Shown here: positions 9,658-17,464 of the stretch, piece by piece
How the letters are laid out: every line of letters begins with the position of its first letter
Position numbering within the stretch: position 1 is the stretch's first letter
NCBI RefSeq assembly: GCF_028618555.1
Contig: NZ_JAQITD010000005.1
Coordinates: forward strand, 62,001 to 126,000
Direction of reading: 5' to 3'
Length of the DNA stretch: 64,000 nucleotides
From: Bartonella sp. CM31XJBT
Lineage (GTDB): Bacteria; Pseudomonadota; Alphaproteobacteria; Rhizobiales; Rhizobiaceae
Notes under the pieces: generated by a model
Told to the model about the DNA's origin: nothing
The model's database searches: none
What the model saw: the letters and a program-made list of their open reading frames with translations, nothing else
Program-made: the position numbers and the translations under genes

Positions 9658-12033
9658 ATGTATTCATTTTGTAGAAAAAACATCCACATACTTTTCCTTC
9701 TTTTGGGGATTATCTTTGTATTTAATTCTGGTGCATGGGGGAATCGGGGGGCACAAAGTACAATTGTCGAACAAACGATAGCTTCTTATTCAGTTGATGA
9801 AATTATTCAACAACAACTGTTGATTATTGAAACTCTTGAAGAAAATACTGAAACTTTAAAAAGAGATTTTGACAGAAAGCCAGAAGATGAGCGTGCTTTA
9901 GAAGAATTGCGGTTACGTGCACAAGATATCAGTGAACGTGCTATTGAGGCAGCATTTGTTTTGCGTCCTCCTCTTAATGAGGTTAATACACTTCTTGATC
10001 AATTAACGGAGCTCCATCGTGACGTGAAAAAACTGAAAAGCTCAGTGAAGGAATATTCTTACTTGATAGAGCAAAAAGCTAAAATTAACAGTATCATGCT
10101 TCGTTTTGAAGCAATTTTCTTAGCAGCAAATAGAATAGCTGAACTTTCTATTTCTCAATCTCGGGAGCTTTTTAAACGCACGCTTACGTATAGGCTTGAG
10201 TTTTCGATTCCGATGGTTAAAAATCTCGCCCAAAAAACAAAAGAGGCTTCATCAGATTTTCTTTTGTTGTTAGATTCTTGGTGGAATTTTATATTTTATT
10301 TCAAGTTTTTACAACTATTTCTTTGCTTTTTAATTCCACTTTTTATTACTTTGGGTCTTTCGTATTTTTCTCAAAAAGTTCTTGTTCATGTGTATTGCCA
10401 CTTTACGAAGTCTAATGAGGAAATATCTTATTTACAACGCTTATTGATTGCCTTTATTTCAGTTCTCTTACCTTCACTTGTATGTATTCTTTGCGTTTAT
10501 CTTGTGTTGTTTTTGTTTCGTAGTTTTAACTTAGATCTAGGTAAGCTTACAACAGTTTTTGATATGATAGGTTGTCAAATTATTTTAGTATTTTTAATCA
10601 ATCGCTTAGCGATTGTTCTTTTATCATCGAATATGCCCCATGTGCGTCTTCTCAGTATTGCACCATCATCTGCTTATCAATTAGTGATTTTACTCACTTC
10701 TTTAGGGGGTGTTTTGGCATTTGACGCTGTTCTTGATAGTATTTATGAAATCATTTCAGCGCCTCTATCTTTGACAATTGCTAAAAGTTTTATTGCTGTT
10801 TTTCTTGTAGCAATATTGCTGTTTATAATATCATTTGTACCTTTGCGGTTTAGACGTAGGCCTTTTCAAGGAGAAAAAAAAGAGCCATACTTTTGTCCAT
10901 TTTACATACGCATTCCTCTTATTGGCTTGGGATTACTGCTCTTTGTATTGAATTTTTTAGGTTATGTTGGTCTTGCGCGTTTTATTATGCAGCAAATTAT
11001 GATTGATGGAGCATTTTTAGTTCTCATGTATTTAGGAATACAAAGCGCTCAAGCACTTGGAACTAAAGACCAATTTATGAAAACAACGGTTGGTCACCTT
11101 TTGATGCAGAGGTTTCATTTAGAAGAAAAAACGATGAATCAATTGGGAGTTTTTGTGAGCGTTTTTCTCAATTTATTTGTTGTTATATTTTGTGCAATAC
11201 CAATTGCTGTACAGTTTGGATTTTCCTATTCTGATTTAAAAGCAGTTTTGTGGCAATCGGTGACCGGTTTTCAGATTGGAAATATTACTCTTTCTTTGAT
11301 TTCTCTTGTAACAGGAATGATTTCTTTTTGTGTTTGCTGGTTTCTTATTCGCCGATTTATTGGTTGGTTAGATAGTGTGGTGTTGGTTCATGGAGAGTTC
11401 GATTCTGGTATACGTAATTCTATCAAAACAGTGATAAGTTATGGAGGCATTGTTGTATCTGCTTTGACGGGATTATCAATGGCAGGTTTGGATCTTAGAA
11501 ATTTCGCTCTTATTGCTGGAGGACTTTCACTGGGTATAGGTTTTGGTTTACAGAATATTGTCCAAAACTTTGTCTCTGGACTTATTATTTTAGTTGGAAG
11601 ACCATTTAAAATAGGAGACTATATAGAATCTGGATCAGTAGCTGGTATTGTTAAGCGTATTAGTGTGCGTGCAACGGAACTTGAGACTATTCAGCGTAAG
11701 ACGATTATTATTCCCAATTCAAGCCTTATTAATAATAATGTTAGTAATTGGACACGACGCAATAAAGTAGGACGAATTGATATACCAGTTATTGTATCAT
11801 CTAAGGTTACTCCAGAGCATGTTGTTGAAATTTTGTTAGAGATTGCTTCTTCGACAGAAGGCGTTTTAAAAAATCCTATCCCACAGGTGAGTTTTACGGC
11901 ATTTGATCGTAAGAGTTTTTCCTTTAATTTAGCTATTTATGTGCCTAATATTATTTCACCTTCTCATATAACCAACGCTCTTCGATTTAGCCTATATAAG
12001 CGTTTTGCTGAGGAAGGAATCTTAGAATGCTGA
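9658..12033 (+). CDS. MscS-family mechanosensitive ion channel, large form
   Basis: A 791-residue protein with an N-terminal signal segment (HILFLLLGIIFVFNSGAWG). Then come a ~180-residue periplasmic helical region, many membrane helices (~200-600) and a C-terminal MscS core. The core shows the pore-lining helix SLGIGFGLQNIVQNFVSG (~residues 631-648), followed by GRPFKIGDYIESG and the beta domain (TIIIPNSSLINNNVSNWT). The large multi-helix form resembles MscK or YjeP-type channels, which release solutes on hypo-osmotic shock. The ribosome site AAGGTAG lies just before ATG 9658. The 3' end overlaps the next gene by 7 bases, so translation is probably coupled. Confidence 0.92.
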   Translation: MYSFCRKNIHILFLLLGIIFVFNSGAWGNRGAQSTIVEQTIASYSVDEIIQQQLLIIETLEENTETLKRDFDRKPEDERALEELRLRAQDISERAIEAAFVLRPPLNEVNTLLDQLTELHRDVKKLKSSVKEYSYLIEQKAKINSIMLRFEAIFLAANRIAELSISQSRELFKRTLTYRLEFSIPMVKNLAQKTKEASSDFLLLLDSWWNFIFYFKFLQLFLCFLIPLFITLGLSYFSQKVLVHVYCHFTKSNEEISYLQRLLIAFISVLLPSLVCILCVYLVLFLFRSFNLDLGKLTTVFDMIGCQIILVFLINRLAIVLLSSNMPHVRLLSIAPSSAYQLVILLTSLGGVLAFDAVLDSIYEIISAPLSLTIAKSFIAVFLVAILLFIISFVPLRFRRRPFQGEKKEPYFCPFYIRIPLIGLGLLLFVLNFLGYVGLARFIMQQIMIDGAFLVLMYLGIQSAQALGTKDQFMKTTVGHLLMQRFHLEEKTMNQLGVFVSVFLNLFVVIFCAIPIAVQFGFSYSDLKAVLWQSVTGFQIGNITLSLISLVTGMISFCVCWFLIRRFIGWLDSVVLVHGEFDSGIRNSIKTVISYGGIVVSALTGLSMAGLDLRNFALIAGGLSLGIGFGLQNIVQNFVSGLIILVGRPFKIGDYIESGSVAGIVKRISVRATELETIQRKTIIIPNSSLINNNVSNWTRRNKVGRIDIPVIVSSKVTPEHVVEILLEIASSTEGVLKNPIPQVSFTAFDRKSFSFNLAIYVPNIISPSHITNALRFSLYKRFAEEGILEC

Positions 12034-12299
12034 AATATACTTATGTTTTGATTACAGTTATTCTGTTAAGTATTTTTACCATAACAGCTTTTGCTGCAAC
12101 AGTGAAGAATACTGATTTAAAGATACAATCTCTCATTGTTGTTGAAGGAAGTATACCTTCAAAAATTTCTTTAAATACTCATCAAACAATTACAATTTGT
12201 ATGAAGGGATGTTTTATAACTTTTCCTAATAAAGACCGTTTTGCAATAAAGGCAGATGATAATATAGAAATCAATAGGGGAAGAGCAATTTTTAAATAA
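12027..12299 (+). CDS. Small exported hypothetical protein
   Basis: A 90-residue protein with a typical signal peptide (YVLITVILLSIFTITAFA, cleavage probably after AFA) and a ~65-residue mature domain. The mature part has an ITICMKGCFITFPNKDRF stretch, with two cysteines four residues apart (C-M-K-G-C), which may form a disulfide in the periplasm. It overlaps the MscS-type gene by 7 bases, which supports expression as a pair. I do not recognise the family, and a function linked to the channel is inference from position only. Confidence 0.7.
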   Translation: MLKYTYVLITVILLSIFTITAFAATVKNTDLKIQSLIVVEGSIPSKISLNTHQTITICMKGCFITFPNKDRFAIKADDNIEINRGRAIFK

Positions 12300-12864
12300 A
12301 ATAATTGAGAATTTTTGTTTGGGGACAAGATTTAGAAGGATAATGATATTGTGCGTAATTAATAATCTCATCCTTTAGAAAATGGTAGAAAAAAGGTATG
12401 ATTTTAGTATAAAATAGGTGTGATTTTTTATACTATGTAGAATCTACAGTTATGCATTTTTGATGTAAGATTATTGAGGTATTTATAATATTTTTAATGG
12501 ATATCAATTTTCTAAAAATTATTACATCATTTTTAGAATTTTTTCTCATAAAAAATGCATAAAATGTACTATTTTGTGATTTTTTTGCAGTATTATTGGT
12601 ACAAAATGTTTTATATTTTTTCCTTTTAAAAATATAATAGGTTTTTTTATTAAATATTTATTATTTGAAGTATTGATTATTATAATATTTTAAAATTTAT
12701 TTGATAATATTAAATTTTGATGTAATGATATATTAGTATAGTGATAGATTTAAATGTAACTATAAAGGAGTACATGCGATTTTGCGGCATAAGATTTTAT
12801 AAAACTTTGTTTTTCTAAATGTGATTTTTGATTATATTTAAATTTAGCAATGGGGTATAATTTT
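12300..12864. promoter_or_regulatory. AT-rich leader/promoter region of the Hbp-like gene
   Basis: About 550 bases without a gene before the outer-membrane protein. It contains a perfect 10-bp inverted repeat (TTCTAAAAAT at 12510-12519 and ATTTTTAGAA at 12529-12538, 9-base loop). This could be the terminator of the upstream pair or an operator. The long AT-rich leader suggests regulated transcription. Heme- or iron-dependent control of Bartonella hbp genes is known, but I cannot identify the specific box here with certainty. Confidence 0.4.
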
Positions 12865-13809
12865 ATGAATACAAAATTTATAACAGCATCTGTTTTTTCT
12901 TTGATTTCACCTTCTATAGTACAGGCTGCAGATGTGGTGACTCACGAAGAGCCAGTACATGTTGCCTCAGAAGTTGTTGCTTCTTCACCTTTTTCTTGGG
13001 CAGGTTTTTATTTTGGGGGGCAAGTTGGGGGCTTTTCAAGTAAAATTTCTGCAATAACGCCTCATGTTGATATTCCTCTCCATCATACTGAGGAGAGTAA
13101 AAGTAAACCATGGATCCCCATCGAGAAACAGTATCTGCCCGATCTTTCTGGATTTATAGGTGGTTTTTATGCGGGTGTTAATTTTGATCTCGGTAATAAT
13201 TTTATTATGGGGATTGATACGGATATCGTTTTAACGGAAAAAAAGGATACAAAAACAAAATTTCAGGCTGATGAATCGAGTGCTGGTGGGACTGATACTG
13301 ATGGAAAGGACACTGAAGGATTGGGTACTAAAGAATCGGGTAGTGATACTGATGCAAGTACAGAAAAAAAAAGTCAAAAAAGGGCAAAACTTGTCAGGAG
13401 ACAGGGTAGAGGCTTTTCTCGTTCTGCTACAGAGGCTAAAGAAGAGAAAGACAGTTTAACTTTTAATCATACGTTAAAACAAAAATGGACAGGTGCTACA
13501 CGGGTGCGTGTTGGGTTTTCTGCAGGGCGTGTGATGCCTTATATTGCTGGTGGTGTTTCTTATGGACAGTTTCAAGATATTTTGTCGACAGTAATTACGG
13601 GAAGTGAGCCATTTAATAGGACATCGGATGTAACAAAAACGATGATTGGTTATACTCTCGGTGGTGGTGTTGATTTTGCAATGACAGACCATTTTGTTGT
13701 GCGTGCGGAATACCGTTACTCAGATTTTGGTAAAAAGAAATTTAAAGACGAGATTGAAGTTAAGTATAAGACGAATGATTTTCGCGCAGGAATAGCTTAC
13801 AAATTCTAG
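12865..13809 (+). CDS. Outer-membrane beta-barrel protein, Hbp/Omp25-Omp31-like
   Basis: A 314-residue protein from ATG 12865. GGGG at 12852-12855 is the likely ribosome site, so I prefer this start to ATG 12850. The signal peptide ends at VQAADV. The mature protein begins with the family hallmark SWAGFYFGGQVGG and ends with barrel strands YTLGGGVDFAMTDHF, VRAEYRYSDFG and FRAGIAYKF, with a C-terminal Phe as in outer-membrane barrels. It belongs to the Omp25/Omp31 family, which in Bartonella includes the hemin-binding proteins (Hbp). Residues ~125-195 are an unusual hydrophilic insertion rich in Asp, Thr, Gly, Ser and Lys, probably a long surface loop. Which hbp paralogue it is cannot be told here. 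Confidence 0.88.
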   Translation: MNTKFITASVFSLISPSIVQAADVVTHEEPVHVASEVVASSPFSWAGFYFGGQVGGFSSKISAITPHVDIPLHHTEESKSKPWIPIEKQYLPDLSGFIGGFYAGVNFDLGNNFIMGIDTDIVLTEKKDTKTKFQADESSAGGTDTDGKDTEGLGTKESGSDTDASTEKKSQKRAKLVRRQGRGFSRSATEAKEEKDSLTFNHTLKQKWTGATRVRVGFSAGRVMPYIAGGVSYGQFQDILSTVITGSEPFNRTSDVTKTMIGYTLGGGVDFAMTDHFVVRAEYRYSDFGKKKFKDEIEVKYKTNDFRAGIAYKF

Positions 13810-13839
13810 TTTTGTAGGATAAAGGAGCTTAAATTTAAG

Positions 13840-13875
13840 AGGTCCTATTTCTTTGATAGGGCCTTTATTTTTTAA
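13840..13875 (+). terminator. Rho-independent terminator after the Hbp-like gene
   Basis: A 9-bp stem (AGGTCCTAT at 13840-13848 with ATAGGGCCT at 13856-13864, one G-T pair) and a 7-base loop, followed by TTATTTTTTAATTTT. It lies 30 bases after the stop codon. Confidence 0.85.
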
Positions 13876-14384
13876 TTTTATGCATTGCAAATACTATTTT
13901 ATGGTGAAAAAAGGGAGCTTTGACTTTGAGTGAGAATGAGGAGGTAAGGAAGAGTTACTCAGATTCTTAATTGTTAAGAATGAAAAATTTTTAGTTCACG
14001 AGGTGTGGTTGAAATATTTGTTAGCAAAGAAGGATTAATTCGTCTTTCATATTATTACAGTTATCATTTTATAATATCGTTATAGAGTTACAAACAGTAA
14101 ATTTAAAGAGAGTTTTTACTATCTAAGTAATGAGAAAATAAAGAAAATTCACATAGAGCGATGCGGGCGGCGTGCACGTTTGTGCACCAATTTTTTCTTC
14201 TCTTAGAACTCTCTGCAATATCATCTGATAGCGCGGTTTATCTTTGTTCTATTTAATAACTAATTGTTTTTATTTATTTATTAAATTGCCTTTTATATAT
14301 AATCTTTGTACCAGATGAAAGTGCTCTAAGTGCGATTCAAAAGATGGTTTTTAAAAGGTGGTTCGAAGAACAAGAACACGTGAT
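13876..14384. other. Intergenic between terminator and integrase relic
   Basis: No gene seen. At about 14174-14189 the palindrome GTGCAC occurs twice, four bases apart, making a small dyad. The stretch is probably the left flank of the prophage remnant, but I found no clear attachment-site repeat of the tRNA-Leu 3' end here. Confidence 0.35.
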
Positions 14385-15510
14385 AGACTGTCTGTCTTAT
14401 CTGTATCTATCTAAAGGCAAATATGCTGACAAAGCTGGTTTATGGCTTATCAAAACTACACCAGATCAAGGATGATAGTTTTTTAGATTTTACCTCAATA
14501 AAAGACGACGAGAAATGGGATTAGGCTCTTGTAGCAAGATACCTTTAAAAGAAGCATGGTTCAAAACTTCAGCTTGTTGTGATCTTTTGGATCAAGGAAT
14601 TGACCCAATTTGCCGAAAACAAAAAGAAAATTTGCGTCGGGCAGGGGTGGTATTTCTTTACGAGAAATTGCCTCCAGTGCGTTTTAAGCAAAAAAACGAA
14701 TTGAAAAATGAAGGAAAAGCAGCAAGGTGGCTAATACCTCTTGAGTAACATGTTTTTCCTAAATTTGATGATACGCCAATTACTGAACTGACGCAAATTG
14801 ATATAAAAGGATGCATTTCTCCCATTTGGAAGACAAAAAACGAAACAGCAAGTAAAACTCTATCCCACTTGAATATAGCTATAAAACATGCGGTGGCACT
14901 TGGTATAGATGTGGATATGCAATTAAAAGCAAAAGCTTTATTAGAAAAGTTTATTCAAAATACCAAAAATATCCAGCAATGCCATGGAAAAAATGCCTAA
15001 GTTTTTTCAATCTTAAAATGATGAGCTTGTATCAAATCTAGCCTTAACACTTCTTATTTTGACGGGGGGAGGGCGTTCTATTCCAATCAGGCATATTCAG
15101 GTCAGAAGAGATTTATAGATCAATATGGATTATCCCAAAAGAAAATATGAAGAGAATTGTTGGAAAGGTTTCTGACTTTCATGTGCCGCTTACAGCTGAA
15201 GCGCTTGCTGTTATTGAAAAAGCAAAAAAATGTTTTTTTATTTGCTGAGAGTTCTGGAAAGCCTATATCGGATGTAGCACTTTCTAACTTCATGAAAGAC
15301 AAAGGTTTTGATTATAGACTTCATGGTTTCAGATCGATTCTGCGGGACTGGATAGCAGAGACAACGTCAACATCATTTGAAATTGCAGAATCTGTTCTTG
15401 CGTATTCAGTTGAAAAGTCAGTGACAAAGGCTTACATGCGGACGGATTTTTTAGAACAGCGCCGTGTCCCCTTAGAACAATGGGCGTCTTTTATATCAGG
15501 AGAGGCTTGA
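14385..15510 (+). pseudogene. P4-type tyrosine recombinase (integrase) pseudogene
   Basis: Order along the strand: N-terminal DUF4102-like piece (KGKYADKAGLWLIKT, then RRREMGLGS, then LLDQGIDPI); central SAM-like piece (LSHLNIAIKHAVALGIDVDM, ~14860-14920); catalytic piece (VSDFHVPLTAEALAVIEKA, then YRLHGFRSILRDWIAE, then KAYMRTDFLEQRR). Two adjacent stops, TGA TAG at ~14475, sit where relatives have two Trp codons. A TAA at 14746-14748 and a frameshift near 14975 add to the damage. In the catalytic part the HxxR histidine and the tyrosine (AYMRTD) remain, but the second histidine site reads LAYS instead of LAHS. The last 117 codons (15157-15510) are still open. It cannot make an active enzyme. 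Confidence 0.9.
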
Positions 15511-15635
15511 TAATATGTCTATTATCAAGTCAGGTGTCTAAGAAACACTTAAGCGATTAGCGGATAGATTACGATATAATCTCTCATTCCTTGTGTTAAA
15601 AGCGGGGAAGGGTAAAGCTTTCAGTTTTTGGTTAG

Positions 15636-15839
15636 TCACTGTTTTAAACGTGCACAGACATTGTCTATCACATCCATAAGACGAGCAAAATCAAGGATAA
15701 GCAAAAAGAGGATGAATACAATCCATTTTGTATAACGTGACATCACTTTTACACTTTTGTAGGTCATGATGATTTCTTGAAGGATTTCTTTTTCTGCTTC
15801 TGTAATTTCTATATCGTCTTGTGTTTTTTTTCTAACCAT
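15636..15839 (-). CDS. Small phage membrane protein of the lysis cassette
   Basis: A 67-residue protein from ATG 15839, chosen because GTTGGAAAC just before it gives a ribosome site; the ATG at 15863 has none. It has a polar, acidic N-terminal half (DDIEITEAEKEILQEIIM) and one membrane helix (WIVFILFLLILDFARLM). It is the last gene of a minus-strand run that starts with the endolysin and overlaps the preceding lipoprotein gene by 8 bases. A holin or holin-accessory role fits its position and size, but I recognise no named family. Confidence 0.6.
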   Translation of the reverse strand: MVRKKTQDDIEITEAEKEILQEIIMTYKSVKVMSRYTKWIVFILFLLILDFARLMDVIDNVCARLKQ

Positions 15840-16038
15840 GTTTCCAACCACACACGCGTTCACCTAGATTATTGTGCTTTAAGATCTCTCTTGCTAAGTT
15901 TGAACTGAAGGCGTTCAGATCTTGCTGGCTTAAATAAATTGGCAACCAGCCAACACAAGAAGAAACATATTTATTTGTCGCGCAACCAGTCAGAGAGAGC
16001 AGCACGCACATCAGCATCACTTTTTTGATTAACTTCAC
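15832..16038 (-). CDS. Phage lipoprotein, possibly Rz1/o-spanin-like
   Basis: A 68-residue protein with a clear lipoprotein signal: basic start MKLIKK, hydrophobic core, and lipobox LTGC with the lipidated Cys at residue 19. The mature part (SCVGWLPIYLSQQDLNAF, ending RVCGWKHG) resembles small lipoproteins found next to endolysins in alphaproteobacterial phages. By position and type it may be the outer-membrane spanin subunit, although it is not proline-rich like lambda Rz1. It overlaps the genes on both sides (by 68 and 8 bases), the compact packing typical of lysis genes. Confidence 0.65.
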   Translation of the reverse strand: MKLIKKVMLMCVLLSLTGCATNKYVSSCVGWLPIYLSQQDLNAFSSNLAREILKHNNLGERVCGWKHG

Positions 16039-16198
16039 TTTCCACCTCCAGACGTGTTGTGGCTGCTTTTAAAGCTTTTTCTGTTTGCTTTTGTTGCTCT
16101 GCTTTTTTCCCAAGAGTAAAAGCTCTTGCCAAGGCAATAAAAAAAGCGGCTAAAGCCGCACCTGTTACCATCAGATTTCTTTTCATCCATAAGATCAT
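15971..16198 (-). CDS. Phage membrane/coiled-coil protein, possibly Rz/i-spanin-like
   Basis: A 75-residue protein with an N-terminal membrane helix (NLMVTGAALAAFFIALARAF) followed by a charged helical tail (KKAEQQKQTEKALKAATTRLEV). That is the layout of an inner-membrane spanin, shorter than lambda Rz. Its ATG overlaps the TGA of the endolysin gene (ATGA), and its 3' end overlaps the following lipoprotein gene by 68 bases in another frame. Nested i-spanin/o-spanin genes are a known phage arrangement, so a spanin pair is a reasonable inference. Confidence 0.65.
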   Translation of the reverse strand: MILWMKRNLMVTGAALAAFFIALARAFTLGKKAEQQKQTEKALKAATTRLEVESEVNQKSDADVRAALSDWLRDK

Positions 16199-16857
16199 AG
16201 ACGATGCTCCTGAAAGCGTTTAGCAACAAAGAAAATACCAGCACATGCGGCTAAAATCATAATGGTGGCCAAAGCCCATTGGATTGGTCCATTTCCTGCT
16301 AATAAGCCTCCAAGCCCAGAAAAAGAACCAATAATCGGTGCAAGGGCTTCGGCTTTGAAAACCCCCGTTGGTGCTTGCGTTTCTACTGTTTGATAATTGG
16401 AGGAAACATAAGCCCCTTTTGCCCATAAGCCTGTTTCTGCCGCACGCCGGTGTGCGAGACCTTCAAGACGCTTCCCGCCTGCTTTGGTCCATTTCTGTAG
16501 CTCGGCAGGGACAGCTTCATATTTACCTTGATTGAGCTTTTTTAACAGTGTCGAGTTACAAAAGGCTCCTGTTCCTACATTATAGCAAAAGGACACTAAC
16601 GCCGCGAATTGTTCATCCGTTAATGAAACTGTAACAGCGCGTTCAACAGCATTATCAAATTGTCTTAAGTCTTGGCAAAGAAGTTCTTCTGCTTGCTTTT
16701 CAGTGATTGTCATGCTTTTGTGAACAAAAGGTTTTCCAGCACTGTTTGTATGTCCATAACCTATTGTCCACACCCCAATGGCATTTTTATAGGCGTTCAA
16801 ACGCAAACCTTCCCATTGTTTAATAAGTGCTAGTCCTTCTGATGATATTTTTTGCAT
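16195..16857 (-). CDS. Phage endolysin, GH24 lysozyme with C-terminal membrane segment
   Basis: A 220-residue protein from ATG 16857; GGAG lies 6 bases before it, so I prefer this to ATG 16869. Residues 1-150 are a T4-type GH24 lysozyme: LIKQWEGLRLNAYKN, TIGYGHTN, FAALVSFCYNVGTGAF. The catalytic Glu is E16 and the Thr is T31, but the position of the usual Asp (E+9) is Asn25, so activity may be reduced or altered. The last ~50 residues carry a Gly-rich stretch and a membrane helix (WALATIMILAACAGIFFVA), probably anchoring the enzyme. It is the first gene of the lysis cassette. Confidence 0.88.
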   Translation of the reverse strand: MQKISSEGLALIKQWEGLRLNAYKNAIGVWTIGYGHTNSAGKPFVHKSMTITEKQAEELLCQDLRQFDNAVERAVTVSLTDEQFAALVSFCYNVGTGAFCNSTLLKKLNQGKYEAVPAELQKWTKAGGKRLEGLAHRRAAETGLWAKGAYVSSNYQTVETQAPTGVFKAEALAPIIGSFSGLGGLLAGNGPIQWALATIMILAACAGIFFVAKRFQEHRL

Positions 16858-16968
16858 GTGATTCTCCATAAAAAAAGCTCCGCGAAAAGCAGAGCTGGAT
16901 TAAAAAATTGACATCTTTCTCATTCGAAAGGATAGCTTGTTAAAATCTATGTAGCATATAAACTACAG

Positions 16969-17163
16969 ATGTTTGTTGTCAAAAAAACACTATATTTTAT
17001 AAAGTGGTTAGATTCATTAAAAGACAGACAAGCGCAAAAGAAGGTTGCTGCACGTATTTTTCGCCTTGAATATGGTCTTTTAGGTGATATGAAATATTTT
17101 CGTGAAATTGGAGAATTAAAACTAAATCACGAACCAGGCTATCGTGTTTATTTTTTCAAATAA
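16969..17163 (+). pseudogene. HigB-like (RelE/ParE-superfamily) toxin, cut by an in-frame stop
   Basis: A 64-residue frame matching the first two thirds of the ~100-residue addiction-module killer protein family: FIKWLDSLKDRQAQKKVAAR, then RIFRLEYGLLGD, then ELKLNHEPGYRVYFFK. After the TAA at 17161-17163 the same frame continues open to 17271 and encodes the expected tail (EIILLLNVGDKS, then QQKDIEKALQLVKKI). A single nonsense change has therefore removed about 35 residues. A dyad TGTAG/CTACA at 16950-16967, just before the start, could be the operator normally bound by the antitoxin complex. Confidence 0.8.
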
Positions 17164-17257
17164 AGAAAAGAGATTATCTTATTACTGAATGTTGGTGATA
17201 AATCTATACAACAAAAGGATATCGAAAAAGCTCTTCAATTAGTAAAGAAAATAAAAC

Positions 17258-17437
17258 ATGGAAATTACTAAATTTGATGCAAGTGAATATTTTAATACAC
17301 CTAAAGATTTTAAGATTTTATTAGAGGATGCCTTCATAGGAGTAAAAAATTTCACAGATATGTCTTATAAACAAGCCAAAATCGCTTTGTTTTCTTTGAA
17401 AAAAAAGCAATGCTCGCAAATGAATCAAGCACAATAA
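17258..17437 (+). pseudogene. HigA-like antitoxin remnant
   Basis: A 59-codon frame whose ATG overlaps the end of the full-length toxin frame (17271). Its start, MEITKFDASEYFNTPKDF, then ILLEDAF, matches the N-terminus of the antitoxins that pair with this killer family (MEITKWDxAEYL-type starts). The conserved HTH part expected after residue ~30 is not recognisable, and the frame runs into unrelated sequence before TAA 17437. It is probably a deletion or frameshift remnant without DNA-binding function. Confidence 0.6.
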
Positions 17438-17464
17438 GAGCAACAAACGGCGGTGTGAGATGGA

